Origin: Corynespora cassiicola
Lineage: Eukaryota; Ascomycota; Dothideomycetes; Pleosporales; Corynesporascaceae
DNA: 64,000 nt
Reading direction: 5' to 3'
Assembly (NCBI GenBank): GCA_022059125.1
Contig: JAEUWY010000001.1
Span: 558,001 to 622,000, forward strand
Part shown: positions 22,953 to 34,899 of the stretch, piece by piece
How the letters are laid out: every line of letters begins with the position of its first letter
How positions within the stretch are numbered: position 1 is the stretch's first letter
Notes under the pieces: model-generated
What the model was told of the DNA's origin: nothing
The model's database searches: none
What the model saw: only the letters and a program-made list of their open reading frames with translations
Position numbers and translations under genes: made by a program

Positions 22953-24294
22953 ATGGCTCCATCCTTCAAGCAGTTTCCATTTCAACGTCTCCCACGGGAG
23001 ATTCGTGACAAGATTTACAAGAACCTCCTTTGTTCGTTCGGCGATCCTCCAATAGCCCCACCAGCGTTCTTTACAACTGGGTCACGGACGGTGTTTGCCG
23101 CAGATCAGTCAAAACCACCTGTGATGAAATCTCACGTTGACACGGCAATTCTACGCACAAATTCGGACATTCATCGAGAGGCTTATTCGACCATGACGAA
23201 GACTAATCGTTTTGTATTGTTGCAATCCAAAGGCAACATTCCATTGCACGGAGTCATTACCAGTGCACATGTTCCAGTGGTAAGTAACTGCGAATAAAAA
23301 GCATGCTCAGTAATTCAAAGGATACGTCATGTCCATCACGTTTAGCTCAGATACTCCCGTGTGCGATCCCACCGAGGGCAAAGGCAAACCGGAAGGCCCG
23401 CTGTTCAATATCGACCCATGTTCTTTCGTGATGCTCGCAGAGGACCTCGAGGATTTTGCTGAAACAATGAATAAGGCCGATGATAGTCAATTCAAAGGAC
23501 TTTCCAGTTTCCTGAAAATATCCGTCCAGCTAGGCCCGAATATCGTCGATGAATTACCCCATTATAAGGATTCGTTAGCAACTTTCTTCACTTAGAATAT
23601 CCAGAAATCTCTGCTTCGGCCAATCCGTTCTAGAAAATGGGCGGGACTCAGCCAGGCTAGAATTGCTGGCTTGGTCGACGGTGAGATCGCAGCTGATGTG
23701 AGAAAACAGCTCCTTACCGCCAGGGAAGTCGATCCTGAGGCATACATTGCAAAGATACAGGGATTTCTTGACATAGCAACAGAACTATACAAGGAGCCAG
23801 GCAAATACGGGGCCTACATGCAGTGGGGGGCAGCAGCTTGTGATATCGAACAACGGCGCGACAGCAGACTCTGATCTCCACTAGTAGAGGCTGGCGGCAG
23901 ACCATTTTTTGACAAAGATTTCCAGCATGTATCGGACTTTGAAACTCAATTTGGCGTTCGTGCAAATCAAGGACTTGCAGAATCCAAGATTCGAAGACGG
24001 GCTGCACCACCACATCATCCAGCACCGCCTTCCCTCTGCCGGGGATGCAATGAATATTCTAGATGACGCTATTGGCAGCCTACAAGAAGTTTTTGGGCTG
24101 GCGGTTCTGTTTGGAGTCCCACTCCGGCTCAGACTACCAAGTGGGCATTCAGGAGAGCGCAAAGCCTAAGGCTTTTCGACATCAAAAGGCAAGACACGTA
24201 TGACGTTGCTCTAGATCTAATCAACAGAGCTCTTCGGATAGCACCTGATGAATTGATGTTTTTTGAGGAGAAGCGGCGAATCTTGAAGCAGTGA
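22953..24294 (+). pseudogene. 2EXR/F-box-like protein gene with several lesions
   Basis: Starts at ATG 22953 with FPFQRLPREIRDKIYKNLLC, the N-terminal helix typical of fungal 2EXR/DUF7730-type proteins. A GT-AG intron lies near 23280-23320 (exact ends unclear). The body continues in one frame but is cut by TAG at 23593-23595 (probably CAG originally, a CpA to TpA change) and by TGA at 23872-23874 in ...RDSRL*SPLVEAGG (W expected). A frameshift follows near 23908 (SSMYRTLKLN...). The C-terminal part reads WAFRRAQSLRLFDIKRQDTY and stops at 24292. The tail, with paired helices, is TPR-like. An intron could hide the first stop (23542-23595, poor donor), but the other two lesions remain. Function unknown. 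Confidence 0.55.
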
Positions 24295-24634
24295 GTTAGT
24301 CGGTTGTGACTGACCTCGCTCAAGATGGTTGATCAGCTTGCTTCCGGGATATCAATGTCTGCCAATCTGAAGGTATCGTTCGCTAGTAGATGAGACATTG
24401 AACATTGAACTGAATCAAGAAATGATCATTGCATTTGCATAAATCTTGTGGACTTTTTGCAGGCACTCTCATCGAAAACAGGCGGGCTTGTGCTCATATA
24501 GTCTATCCAATTCCAACAAAAAGTTGCATATAACCCGAAATATAGAGGGTGCCCATCTGTTCAAGATGTTGTAGATACATTTGCTCCATGTACATCTACT
24601 CTAGAAAAGCCAATGCTGGATTGAAGGCGTACTT

Positions 24635-26185
24635 CTACGAGTCATGCAATTCAATTCCCGAAATGACTATCTCTTGGCAACGTTTGAGAAAATCATCTAC
24701 TTCATCTTGATCATGCCATGCATCATTATATGCAGCACTCAAAACGAGCGACCCCTCCCATGTGCCCAGGAAGACTCCCAATCCTGTTCCTAGTTCCTCT
24801 CCTGTAACCCAGGGATCATGCGTCTTAAACTGGCCATGTTGAGGTGCAATGATCTTGTCCACGACTCCCATGCTCGAGATCGATACGGAGGGGGTTTGAT
24901 CAGGTGGTGGGATCGGGATGTCGCTCGAGGAACTCCGAGCGGAATCAGGTACCGAAGGTGTGCCCAGTGCCCAGAAACTAGGGACGAGCTCGAGATTAGA
25001 AGTAGAATTTCGAATGGACTCATAATACTCCTTCACCTTCTCAGTTACGGCCAGGAACTCGGCTCTTCGCTCTACCTGCGAACATGGCTGCCCTTCTACC
25101 GAGGGTACTTCCAAGTCCACAACCAAGCTCTCGCCTGAAACCGAATGGTATACTGTTACTGAATGCTCCGAAGTTGCAAAGACGCCATTGCATTTGGGCC
25201 GTTCGTTGACCAAGCAATAGTTGATGTACCGCTTGGTCTGCTTCTCAGTCCCAGGGATCTGCAAATCGCGAAGAGCCAATGAAATACTGGCGTGGTATAT
25301 GTGTGTGACAGTGGCACCGAGCTTCTTACTTGCATCCAGTATCTTTCTTGTTTCCACCGTGGAAAGCTTGAGAAAGGTGCGCTGGTGTTTTCCGGGTACT
25401 TGCTGGCCTCTTTTGAAGGGTACTGTCATCAAATCGACTTCTGTTTTGAAGGACGCATTCTTTTCTATGACTAGTTGAAGGTCACGTTGTCTTTCCATGG
25501 AAAGGTTGGAAGGGATGGCTGCGGCGACTCGGAGAGGCGGGCTGAGGTTCGTGGCCTCACTTCCTGGAGGCGGAAACTGGAAAAAGTCGAGATCATCGTA
25601 GAACTGAGACGCATATAAAATCAATCTTTCCAGGAGCATTAAAGCTCCAATGCCATCCATTACATCATGTGGCGAGCGTATAACAACGTCTCGGCGAATT
25701 ATTTTTCCGCCGTCTGGGCTTTTTGATGATATAAGGAATAGCGTAGGGTAGTCTGGCGCAGGTGGATCTGAGTTGCACCATTCGAGTCCAGAGATTTCCG
25801 TAGTCAGAGGAATGAATGTTTTTTCAAGCCAGTTGCAGGTTTCCGATTGAGGCGATACTCCGTCCATTGGTCTGTAGAGCTTGATATACCGCTTTCGCTC
25901 ATGGTTGTATTCCGTTCGACTAGCAATTGTTGGATGTTCAAAGCGTAGTCGTAGCCACGCTTTCTGAAATGCTGCTTGGAGCTTGGCTTCCACATTATCC
26001 GTCATCGATGATTGGGACACTTCCAGGGAGATTGACAAGAAACCCGTAATTGCAAAAAACATGCGTCCAGAGCCTTTCCATGCTTCGGAAAGACAGGTGT
26101 AAAAATTTTCAGCTTCGTCGATATCCCGTTCCCAAATGTCAAAATTCTGTTTCCATTCAAAATTCAAATGGGAGGCTTCGGCCAT
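24635..26185 (-). CDS. CoA-dependent acyltransferase (condensation/BAHD fold, Tri3-like)
   Basis: Intronless 516 aa from ATG 26185; the frame is open a little further upstream but without an ATG. The N-terminus AEASHLNFEWKQNFDIWERD and overall length resemble fungal O-acetyltransferases such as trichothecene Tri3. The catalytic motif is SPHDVMDGIG (HxxxDG) at about residue 180. The C-terminal portion FLGTWEGSLVLSAAYNDAW corresponds to the structural motif that closes the active site. Such enzymes move acetyl or other acyl groups to alcohols in secondary metabolism. No polyketide, peptide or terpene synthase is in the window, so the substrate is open. All codons are intact, although both neighbours on the left are dead. 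Confidence 0.75.
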   Translation of the reverse strand: MAEASHLNFEWKQNFDIWERDIDEAENFYTCLSEAWKGSGRMFFAITGFLSISLEVSQSSMTDNVEAKLQAAFQKAWLRLRFEHPTIASRTEYNHERKRYIKLYRPMDGVSPQSETCNWLEKTFIPLTTEISGLEWCNSDPPAPDYPTLFLISSKSPDGGKIIRRDVVIRSPHDVMDGIGALMLLERLILYASQFYDDLDFFQFPPPGSEATNLSPPLRVAAAIPSNLSMERQRDLQLVIEKNASFKTEVDLMTVPFKRGQQVPGKHQRTFLKLSTVETRKILDASKKLGATVTHIYHASISLALRDLQIPGTEKQTKRYINYCLVNERPKCNGVFATSEHSVTVYHSVSGESLVVDLEVPSVEGQPCSQVERRAEFLAVTEKVKEYYESIRNSTSNLELVPSFWALGTPSVPDSARSSSSDIPIPPPDQTPSVSISSMGVVDKIIAPQHGQFKTHDPWVTGEELGTGLGVFLGTWEGSLVLSAAYNDAWHDQDEVDDFLKRCQEIVISGIELHDS

Positions 26186-27446
26186 GATTGCAATGAAATG
26201 ATCAAAGTCGATCAAAGTTTCCCCAAAGAGTGTTCAGATAACGAACTGAAAAAGCCGGGATCCGATTCCTGGAGACGGGTCACTTCTTAAGCAAGTGTTG
26301 AAAATTTACATCTGATACTTGCAGGCAATACGGGCCGTGCTCCGCCACCATCTAACGCGAACGGTCTGTGACTGAATAGGGAAAACATACAACTACCCAG
26401 TCAAATAAGAACCCTCTAGGGATGAAAAAGATACTGAGGCAGTTTATCCAAAAAAAAATTTCCAAATTTGGTAATGCTTGCGAATCTAACGGTTACGATT
26501 TCCTTCTGGTCATCACTTGGCAAGGCGCGCTTGAAGAGGAGCCAGCTCGAAGTGGTAATTTGTCCAACCTATAGAGCTTGTCTTACGCCCCGAGTATCTG
26601 CCGCGGCATATCTTCGGGTGCACTAGCTTGATGCTCTCCTACAGGCTGTTGCCTTTCCCCACCCGCTATCTACTACTATATGTTACTCACGTTAAACATC
26701 TACTAGAATCAACTTTCTATATAGAAATCACGCTTTTTGAAATACAGTGAATTGTACGTTGATTGTACTAACTAGAGGCTTTAAACGCTCTAAACGGCTA
26801 AGCTTTTTCATCATTAACTTCTTTAGTGACTTAGAGCATTTCAACAACAGCGAAAGCATTGTTTCTATTCGCATTGCTGCTTTATATGCTTTAAATTCTG
26901 TCAATTTCCTTTCGAATAATTTACTCGTGAATACTGCGCATACCTGGGTAGATTCCATGCAGGTCACGTGTATTACAGGATGCATGGCGCACAGTCGCTT
27001 ATCGCAGTGTTTCCCTTGAGGATCTAGCTGGGTCATGATGTCTAGAAACCATTGGCCAACAACGGAGCTTATTTAAACACCAAATTCTAGATCTTGTATA
27101 TATAATACATGTGCTCTAAGTCGCACGTCACTTTGCACGGGTTCGCGTGCTCGTGCAAGCCGGTCCTTCTGCCGAATCACAGGCCTCGCGGAGCAATGTA
27201 CTCTTGGAACATGCTTGGCTCGACACCGAAACAGATACTTTTATGGCTTGGCAAATGCTGTATTATGCTCGTTTACTTCTGTACTGGCAATCGACTTCCA
27301 ATCCGATGGTCTCTCCCCGCGCATGGCATCGGAACGTCATTGATGTGATTTATCGCATCAGCTATTGGAAATATATATCATCCTCCCAATTCCTGTCAGG
27401 CACAGAATGATAAACATTGGCAGGTCTTTCCTCAGAAGCAGTGAAT
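26186..27446. other. Intergenic
   Basis: 1.26 kb. A 102-codon minus-strand frame at 26728-27036 is lysine-rich and lacks known motifs. 27080-27440 is presumably the promoter and leader of the haloperoxidase gene; tatatataatac at about 27097 could act as a TATA element. Confidence 0.35.
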
Positions 27447-28861
27447 ATGAAAGTTACAGTATTGTTCTCCGTTTTCGCATCTGTCGCCGATGCGGCATAC
27501 AGCGGAGATATTGTACAGTATTGGTGCGTCATTCAACTTTGGGATCGGCTCTGTGATTACCATTTAAGCGGCCGAGGTATTCTTCTAACGTCACCAGGGT
27601 CGACCAATCCGCAATCCTCGTTAATGGGACCGTAATTGGCGGTCTCCAATCCCCGCCCTCAGGCTGGTTTGAAGCCATTGTCCAAGGAGCTGTCTATCTG
27701 GCGGCTACTCAATCTCAGTCCGAGTCTTTGGAATTCCAACAGCTTGCCGTCTCCCATGCAGCGCACGACAGTCTGCTTTGGACGTTCCACGGTACACGAC
27801 TTTACGCGACCGTGAACTCCAAACTCAAAGCGATACTGGGCCCTATTGGGCTCAATGCTTCTTCACCTGAGGCTACAAAAGCAGCCACCATTGGTCGTGA
27901 AGCAGCACGAACTGTTGTTATAGCGCGCGCGGACGACGGAATCAACTATTTCGTTGATTACGATCAGCAACCGGCTTTACCGGGCGTGTACCAGGCTACA
28001 CCAGGGGGTCAGCCTATCCCCGATACCCCTCAGGCGCGTTTCATTCGCCTTTTTGGTGGCGTTGGCGACGTCACTAGGTTCCGCGCCCCTCCTCCGCCGA
28101 ATGCAACTTCGCCAGAGTATGAGCCTTTTCTGGACCAAGTCAAGTCGCAAGGGGCTCGGAATTCGACCGTCAGGACGCCATATGATACGGAAACAGCCTA
28201 TTATTGGAGGGAAAGCAGTCCCATGTAAGTATACAGCTATCGAAGAGGATGAAGCTGATCATCTGAAGTGGATGGAACCGACTGGCGAACGCTGTTGTAG
28301 GCAATTCGCTAGCAACCGATGTACTTGCCTCGGCGAAATTCTATGCGCAATTGAACTATGCTTTGGCCAATGCTGCAATAGCAAGTTGGGACTCCAAGTA
28401 AGCGCTTATTCATACACCCTGAGGTGCACTACTTAAAAAAAATTAGATATTACTACAACAGCTGGCGCCCAGTGACCGCGATCCGCAGAACAGACGTCTA
28501 TCTTGCAAGTGGGCGCAATGTTTCTGACCCGAGCTGGACTCCGCTTCTGACACCCACGCCGAATCACCAAGACTATCTTTCCACTCATGCAACTTTTGGC
28601 GGCGCAGCAGCAGAAGTTATCCGTGCGTGGAATGGCGGCGACACCGTCAATGTGACATTAAGTAGCAATGTCACCTTTGATAACGTGGGTGTAATCACAC
28701 GGCGCATCACCAATCTTACTGCCGCTGCGTATGAAAACGGAGACAGTCGTGTTTTTGGCGGCATTCACTTCCAGTTTGCAAGTGATGTTGGCAATGAGGT
28801 TGGATTTCTGGTGGGGCGGGAAACATTGGCTGTTTTTGACAACAAATGGGATGAGTTTTGA
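27447..28861 (+). CDS. Secreted vanadium-dependent haloperoxidase-like protein (PAP2 fold)
   Basis: Four exons: 27447-27523, 27598-28224, 28269-28397 and 28447-28861; 1248 bases, 415 aa, phases agree. The signal peptide is MKVTVLFSVFASVADA. All three vanadate-pocket motifs are present near the C-terminal half: K-x6-RP in SKYYYNSWRPVTAIR (split by the third intron), STHATFGGAAAEV, and SRVFGGIHFQFASDVG (SRxxxxxH). Known enzymes of this fold oxidise halides with H2O2; related fungal proteins may instead be phosphatases. It is the first gene of the apparent three-gene unit repeated further right, and a 3' relic of a second copy lies at 44932-45000. Island B begins about 200 bases downstream. Confidence 0.85.
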
Positions 28862-28999
28862 GCAACTCTTTATTGCAAAGACTATTGAGACTTATCCAGG
28901 AAATAATAGAGGTAAACCATAGATGAGCTTTTGAATGAGAGCTACCGCCACGCATGGCTGGCTTGTTTGAAAGAGCTTCATGGGCTTGTACCGAGGTAG

Positions 29000-29190
29000 A
29001 CTGGTAGGCACAAGGATCATGTTGGACATCGATCGATTAATCAATGTATCAGGCAGTTAAATATAAAGTGAAGTGTTAGATTCTTAAACTTTTTAGCTTT
29101 TAAGCAAGCTATTTATATTTAGTTAGTTAGACTTATTTATTATAGAGTTTTATAATAAACGCGTTAGATTTTTTTAATAGTTTTTTTACT
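29000..29190 (+). repeat. Direct repeat, left copy, bracketing island B
   Basis: Matches 40412-40600 in the same orientation. The shared core is aggcagttaaatataaagt; the start of homology is fuzzy, at about 28999-29010. In this copy the first 60 bases are normal and the remainder is AT-mutated (for example acgcgttagatttt against gcgcgttgggtttc in the right copy). It could be a short LTR or another insertion-linked duplication. Confidence 0.6.
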
Positions 29191-29644
29191 AATTAAAAAG
29201 CCTGCTTCTAGCTTTAGAAGCTATTTATTATACTAATATATATATTATAACTTTTAGCTGCTTATTTAGCTATTAGTTAAAAAAAATACTTATTTTTAAT
29301 AAATTTATATTATCTGTATTTAAAAGTTAAGCTATTAACTTATTAGCTGTTTTTTTTAGTTTTTCTGTTTTTTTCTGTTTTTTTTTTAGCTTATCCGCTT
29401 TTTTTCTACTTTTTTACTTTATTACTTAATTTAAATAAATAACTTTTTTTTTTTTACTGTAGTACTAGTAGATTAATTTTTTTAGTTCTAGTTTTTATTA
29501 TCTAAAGTTATTAAATTAAATTAGTTATTTTATATAGTTAGTAATTACTTTATATTTTTTATTTTTATTTTAGTTAGTGTGGCTGCAGTTAAAGCTAATT
29601 TTTTACTTAACTTAGTTAATTAAAATAGTAGTAGACTAGTTATA

Positions 29645-31500
29645 ACGTGTTTAGTAAGCAAGCTAATTAAATAAGTAAATTAATTAGCTCTACCGCGTGT
29701 CGCGTATATAAACAGCTTTAATAAATTTTAAAATAAAAAATAAAAGCTAATAAAATTACTATTAAGATTTTACGCGCTTTATATATATATAAATAGTATA
29801 TTTAAATAACTAGTATATACTATATTTAAATAATATACGCTTTTAAAGTTAAGTATATACTATATAAATCTCGCTTTGTAAAGCCTTTTTCTAAATTTAT
29901 TTTACTACTATACTATTTTATACTATTTTTTAGCTTTTTTAAATAGTTAATATATTTTTTTCTGCTATAGTTATATAACGTGCTGTCTGCTTATATTTTA
30001 AATATATATTTTTAATTTAAAGTATAGTATTTTTAATTTTAAAAATTATTTTTTTATATATAATTTTTTTAAAGCTTTTTAATAACTGTTAAAATACGTA
30101 ATCTATTAATAACTAAAAAAACTTTATATAAAATTTTTATTACTTTTAAATATATTTTACTTAACGTTTTATTTTAATAAAAGTGTAAAGTGTTTTTAAC
30201 TTTTATTTAGACTTTTTTATATATATAAAACTTAGCGTTTATATAATAGAATTTAAATATTAAAAAACTATTCTAAATTATATAGAACTAGCCTAATAGC
30301 TTAAAAACTACTTTAGATATTTTTTATTATAATAGCTACTATATACGCTGTATAGTATATTTTAAAAAAAAAAAATTTTATAATATAGTTTATACTAAGT
30401 TTTATTTTTTTTTTAACTTTTTTATTATATAATACTTTTAAAAAACTAAAATAGTTTATATTTAGCAGCTAAAGTAAATAAAAAAAATAAAAAAATAAAT
30501 AAAAAGTAAGAATGCTATTCTGTTTATAGAACTTTTTAAACTAACTAAAATAGTAATTTTTATATCTGTTTATAATAAAAAAACGTATTATTTTTTTTAT
30601 ATAAGCTTTTATATATTTATTAAAGTATTATATTTATTTATATTTAATCTAATTATCTGTTTAGCTGTTTTTACTAACTATAATTATTTAGTTATATAGT
30701 AAATTATAGTTTATACACTAAGTTATTTAGTAAAGCTTTACTGTAAAAATAATAAAAAGCAGAATTTTTTATTTTTAAGTATTAATTTTATATATAACAG
30801 TAATTTATTTACAGTTTTTAAACTAAATAATTTTTATATAATTTTTTTATTTTATTTTTATAATAAGTTTTAAAGTTACGATAATATTTATTTAAAAACT
30901 AATTTTATTAAAGTTATATATATTATTTTTAAGTATTTTATATTTTATAATTATATTTCGTATAAAGTTAAACTACGCTTAAATAATAGTAAAATTTTTA
31001 TATACTACTTACTAGTAGTTATACTTATAATTATAAATTATATAAAATATTTTTTAATAATTAATAAAGTTTTTAATTTATTTTTAGCTAATAATTTAAA
31101 GTTAAATTATCGCGCGTTTAGAAAATAAAATTAGTAATTTTTTATATAACTAAAATTTAAAAAAAAAATTTTGCGTAATAAAGTTAAAAATATATTAAAA
31201 AAAACTTTTTTTTTAGTAGTAGTAAGTTTACACGTTACTAAGTAAAAGTTATATTATAAAAATACTTTATATAAACGTGTATAAAGTATAAAGTAAAAAA
31301 TATTATATAACTAAGCTGCTAAGCAGATACTTTTAATAAACTATAAATTATATACTTAAATTACTAAAAAAAGTCTACTTTTTTTTATAGATTAAAAAAA
31401 TAAAAATATATTATATTATTATAGTTATAAGGTGCTTATACGCGACGCGCGGTAGAGCTAATCAGCTTATTTATTTAATTAGCTTACTTACTAAATACGT
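29645..31500. mobile_element. Degenerate TIR element with TA target duplication, copy B
   Basis: 1856 bp flanked by TA (29643-29644 and 31501-31502). The terminal inverted repeats of about 65 bases begin ACGTGTTTAGTAAGCAAGC on the left and ACGTATTTAGTAAGTAAGC on the right (reverse complement), and run to the shared taccgcg...cgcgtata core. This copy keeps cleaner ends than copy A at 4473-6152 and defines the family. Interior frames are destroyed. Size and TA duplication fit a pogo/Fot1-like transposon. Confidence 0.7.
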
Positions 31501-32432
31501 TATTAAATACTATTTATTTAAGCAGTATTAATAGTTAGCTAGTTAATTTAGTTAATAAAAGTAGTAGTAGACTAGTTATATTAGATACAACTTATCTGTA
31601 TAGTATTACTAGTTATAAAATTATTATATCTACTTTTAAAGTTAAAAAAACTTTACTTAGTTTATTTAGTTTTATATTAGTTAAAATAATAGTAAATACG
31701 TGCTTTTTCAGCCGCGTAGCTTTTTTATAAAATATTTTTTCTAAAGTAAATATAAGTAGTTTATTTACTTTAAACGTTAGTATAAATATTATATATTTTA
31801 TACTTTTTTCGCTCGCTGCTAAAGTTATTAGTATATTTATTATTTTAATTATTTTATTTTAAATTTTTTAGATTTTAGTTATAGTTACTAATACTACCGC
31901 GCTTTTAATATTTTTTTTAATTTTTTTTAAAAGTATTTTTTTACAAGTAAATTAATGTAGTTTAATTATATATTTTTTAGTTATTATTAGTTTAATAAAT
32001 TTAATAACTAATTTGCTAAGATCTAAATCTAATAATTTATTTAAACTAATATTAATAGTTTTATTAACTTTAGTTTTAAATTACTTTTTTAAAGTTTGCT
32101 TTTATAATAGTATTAGTTAAAATTTTTAAGCTAGTACTAGCTTTAATAATTATTTAGATGCTTTAGTTAATTAATTTATTTATATTTTTAGCTATTTAAA
32201 AGTGTAGTTTTATTAGTTTTTACTGTATTTAGCTAATTTAATTTTTACTTAATATAAGTTTTTAAAATTATTTTTATTTAAGTTAAACGCGTTAAGCTTT
32301 TGCGAATTAGTTAATTAATTTTTTTTTTTAATTATTTAAATAATTTATTTTAGTAGTACTCTACTTTAGTTAATTTAAAGTTTATTATTTTTAGTTATAA
32401 TAAAATAAATAGCTTTATAGTAAAAGTTTTTA

Positions 32433-34548
32433 CAGAGGGGTGACATTAAAAAAAAGTGTATAAAAAAATCGTACTTTTTAAACTTGTATAGCTTTTTGTT
32501 TAAAATAGCTATTTAAAAAAAAAAAAAATTAAAGTTAGAGGGATTTATAAATACAATAAGAAAATATTTTAAAAAAAAGCTTATATAATCTTTTCAATGT
32601 TTTAAAAAACTCTAAATAGAGAGTTAAAAAAAATCTAAATTTTAATGCGTTTTAATTTTTTTTCTAGCGTGTAATTTTTAGTTTTTTTTTTTTTAAAAAA
32701 AGCTATTAATAGCATGTAATTATATAAAAAAAATTTATATAAGTTTATTATCTAAAAAAACAAAAATTAATAAAATTAAAAAAATTGTTTTTTTAAAATA
32801 AATTTATAGAAAATAAATTATTAATATTTAGTATAATATCCTTTAGCGTCTATAACTGCTTTATAACGCCTAGGTAAAGATAATATACAATTATCTATTA
32901 TTTCCTGTGGAATTAAATTCCACTCTTTAATTATAGCGCTTTGAAATAAATTAATACTTTTAATATTATTTCCTTTTCCTAATAAATTAGTTCTTTGTTT
33001 ATTTAAAGCATTTTTTAATATAGCCCAGATGTTTTCAATAGGAGCTAAGTCTGGGCTATAAGGAGGATGTTCAAAAAGATTAATTCGATTTCTTTTAAAC
33101 CAGTTTAAAACTGGTTTAGCTGTATGAATTTTTGAATTATCTTGTTGAAATTTCCAGTCTATAAACTAATTAGTATTTTTATTTATTTTATGATTTAATA
33201 TTTAATTAAATATATTTAATTAAATATTAAATTTAATTTAAAAAGTAAAAAAAAGGTGTATAAACTAACCGGGTTTTATTTGTTTTTTAATAATAGGTTT
33301 TAATACTTTTTGTATATAATCTGTATTATTAAAGTTATTTTTAGAATTAGGTGTTTTAATAAACACTAATTCTGATCTTCCTCCTATCCAAATAGCTCCC
33401 CATACTGATATAACAATATCTCGAGCTATAATTTAATTAGTATTAATTATTTTTAAAAAGTAATTAAATTAAAAAATTATAATTAGTTTTTAATTAATTT
33501 TAATTTTTTTGATTTTTTTTTTTACTTACAATTAGATTTTATAGAAGCTAATTCAGCTCCTACACCTTTATTTCTCTTTTTTCTAATATATTCCTGTCTA
33601 GAACCTAGACCTCTTTCTATTGCTGACTCATCAGAAAATATAATTTTATTTAAATTTATATTTTCTATATTTTTTAAATTTTTTTTTGCATATTCTAGTC
33701 TTATTTTTGCTTTTTTTTATTTAAAAAAGGTTTTTTACTAGCAATATTTGTACTATATTTTTCTTCTTTAAAAAATCTTTGTAAACTTCTTTTAGATATA
33801 TTTAAATTATTTTCAAATAAAATTCTTTTATTTGTTTTCTTAGGGCTTTTAATTAAATCCCTATTAATAATTCTTTTTTCTCTTTTTAATAGTTTAATTT
33901 TATCCTGATTTCTATCTCTTTTTAAACTATTAAAAAGTTTATTTTTTTTATTAATTCGATTTATAGTATTATAAATACTAGTAATAGATTTATTTAAAAT
34001 AAAAGATATATTTTTAATAGAAGTATTAGCTTTATATAAAAGATTAACTTTTTCTTCGTAGTCTGAGAATTGAGATTTCATCTTATCTTTGTTCAGAGGA
34101 AATAGAGATTTAGATTTCCATTTCTAAAATATTTATTTATATACTAATTTAACTAGTTTATTATTATGTAATTAGTGCTTATATAAGCAAAACTTTTTTT
34201 TTAATTTTAATTTTTTTTTATACTAAATTAAAACTTTAGCTCTAATTTTTTGCTTACGTAATATAAACTAAGCTAAATTTAGTTAGTATAAAATAAAAAG
34301 TTCTAAAAAAAAAATTTAAAAAAAATTACAGCGTATAAAAATTTAAACTTTTTTTTACACTATATTTAGAGCTTTTTAAAACATTGAAAAGATTGTATAA
34401 GCTTTTTTTTTAAAGTATTTTCTTATTGTATTTATAAATTCCTCTAACTTTAATTTTTTTTTTTTTAAATAGCTGTTTTGAAAAAAAAGCTATACAAGTT
34501 TAAAAAGTACGATTTTTTTATACACTTTTTTTTAATGTCACCCCTCTG
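32433..34548 (-). mobile_element. Tc1/mariner element with long TIRs, nearly intact (copy B)
   Basis: 2116 bp, TA at 32431-32432 and 34549-34550. The terminal inverted repeats are very long, about 190 bases: both ends begin CAGAGGGGTGACATTAAAA and remain alignable past tttaaaaaactctaaat (32603-32620 and the complement of about 34365-34380). It carries one transposase gene on the minus strand with two introns. It sits inside island B and splits the surrounding AT-rich sequence. Its own sequence is AT-rich, but the coding part is hardly damaged. Confidence 0.9.
32821..34081 (-). pseudogene. Tc1 DD34E transposase, single frameshift
   Basis: Exons 34081-33530, 33425-33270 and 33158-32821, with introns of 104 and 111 bases (GTAAGT...TATAG and GTTAGT...TATAG). 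The N-terminal helix-turn-helix domain begins MKSQFSDYEEKVNLLY. The catalytic triad is complete: D in KIIFSDESAIERG, D in WKFQQDNSKIHTAK and E in YSPDLAPIENIW, with 34 residues between the second D and E, the Tc1 signature. The only lesion visible is one missing base in the A-run at 33711-33718 (plus strand T-run), after KPFLNKKK. With that base the product would be 348 aa, the normal family length. A homopolymer sequencing error is possible, in which case the gene would be intact. Confidence 0.85.
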
Positions 34549-34899
34549 TATATTAGTTTAGTACTTATTTTATTTATATATTTATATTAGTTAGTTACAA
34601 AATACTTTATCTATATTAACTATTATTAAATTATATTTATAATAGCTATTAACTTTAATTAAGTTACTTTTAGTAAACTTTATTAGTATATTAAATTAAT
34701 TTGCTAGCTTGTTGTTTTTAATATTTTAAAGCTTAAATAAAATATCTAAAATAATATATTATCTGCTAGATATATATTATACGTTTAGTTTAAACTATAA
34801 TAAATATTATAAAACTCTAATTAATTTTATATTTAGCTTATTAGTTAATAAATTTATAAGTACTATTTATTAAGCTATCGCTGTAGTTGCCGTATAGTT

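Noticed and set aside
23542..23595. Intron that would remove the TAG in the 2EXR-type gene
   Set aside because: Donor GTCGAT is poor, and it would not repair the later TGA and frameshift.
26728..27036. 102-codon lysine-rich minus frame and a similar plus frame
   Set aside because: Both lack known motifs and overlap; composition explains them.
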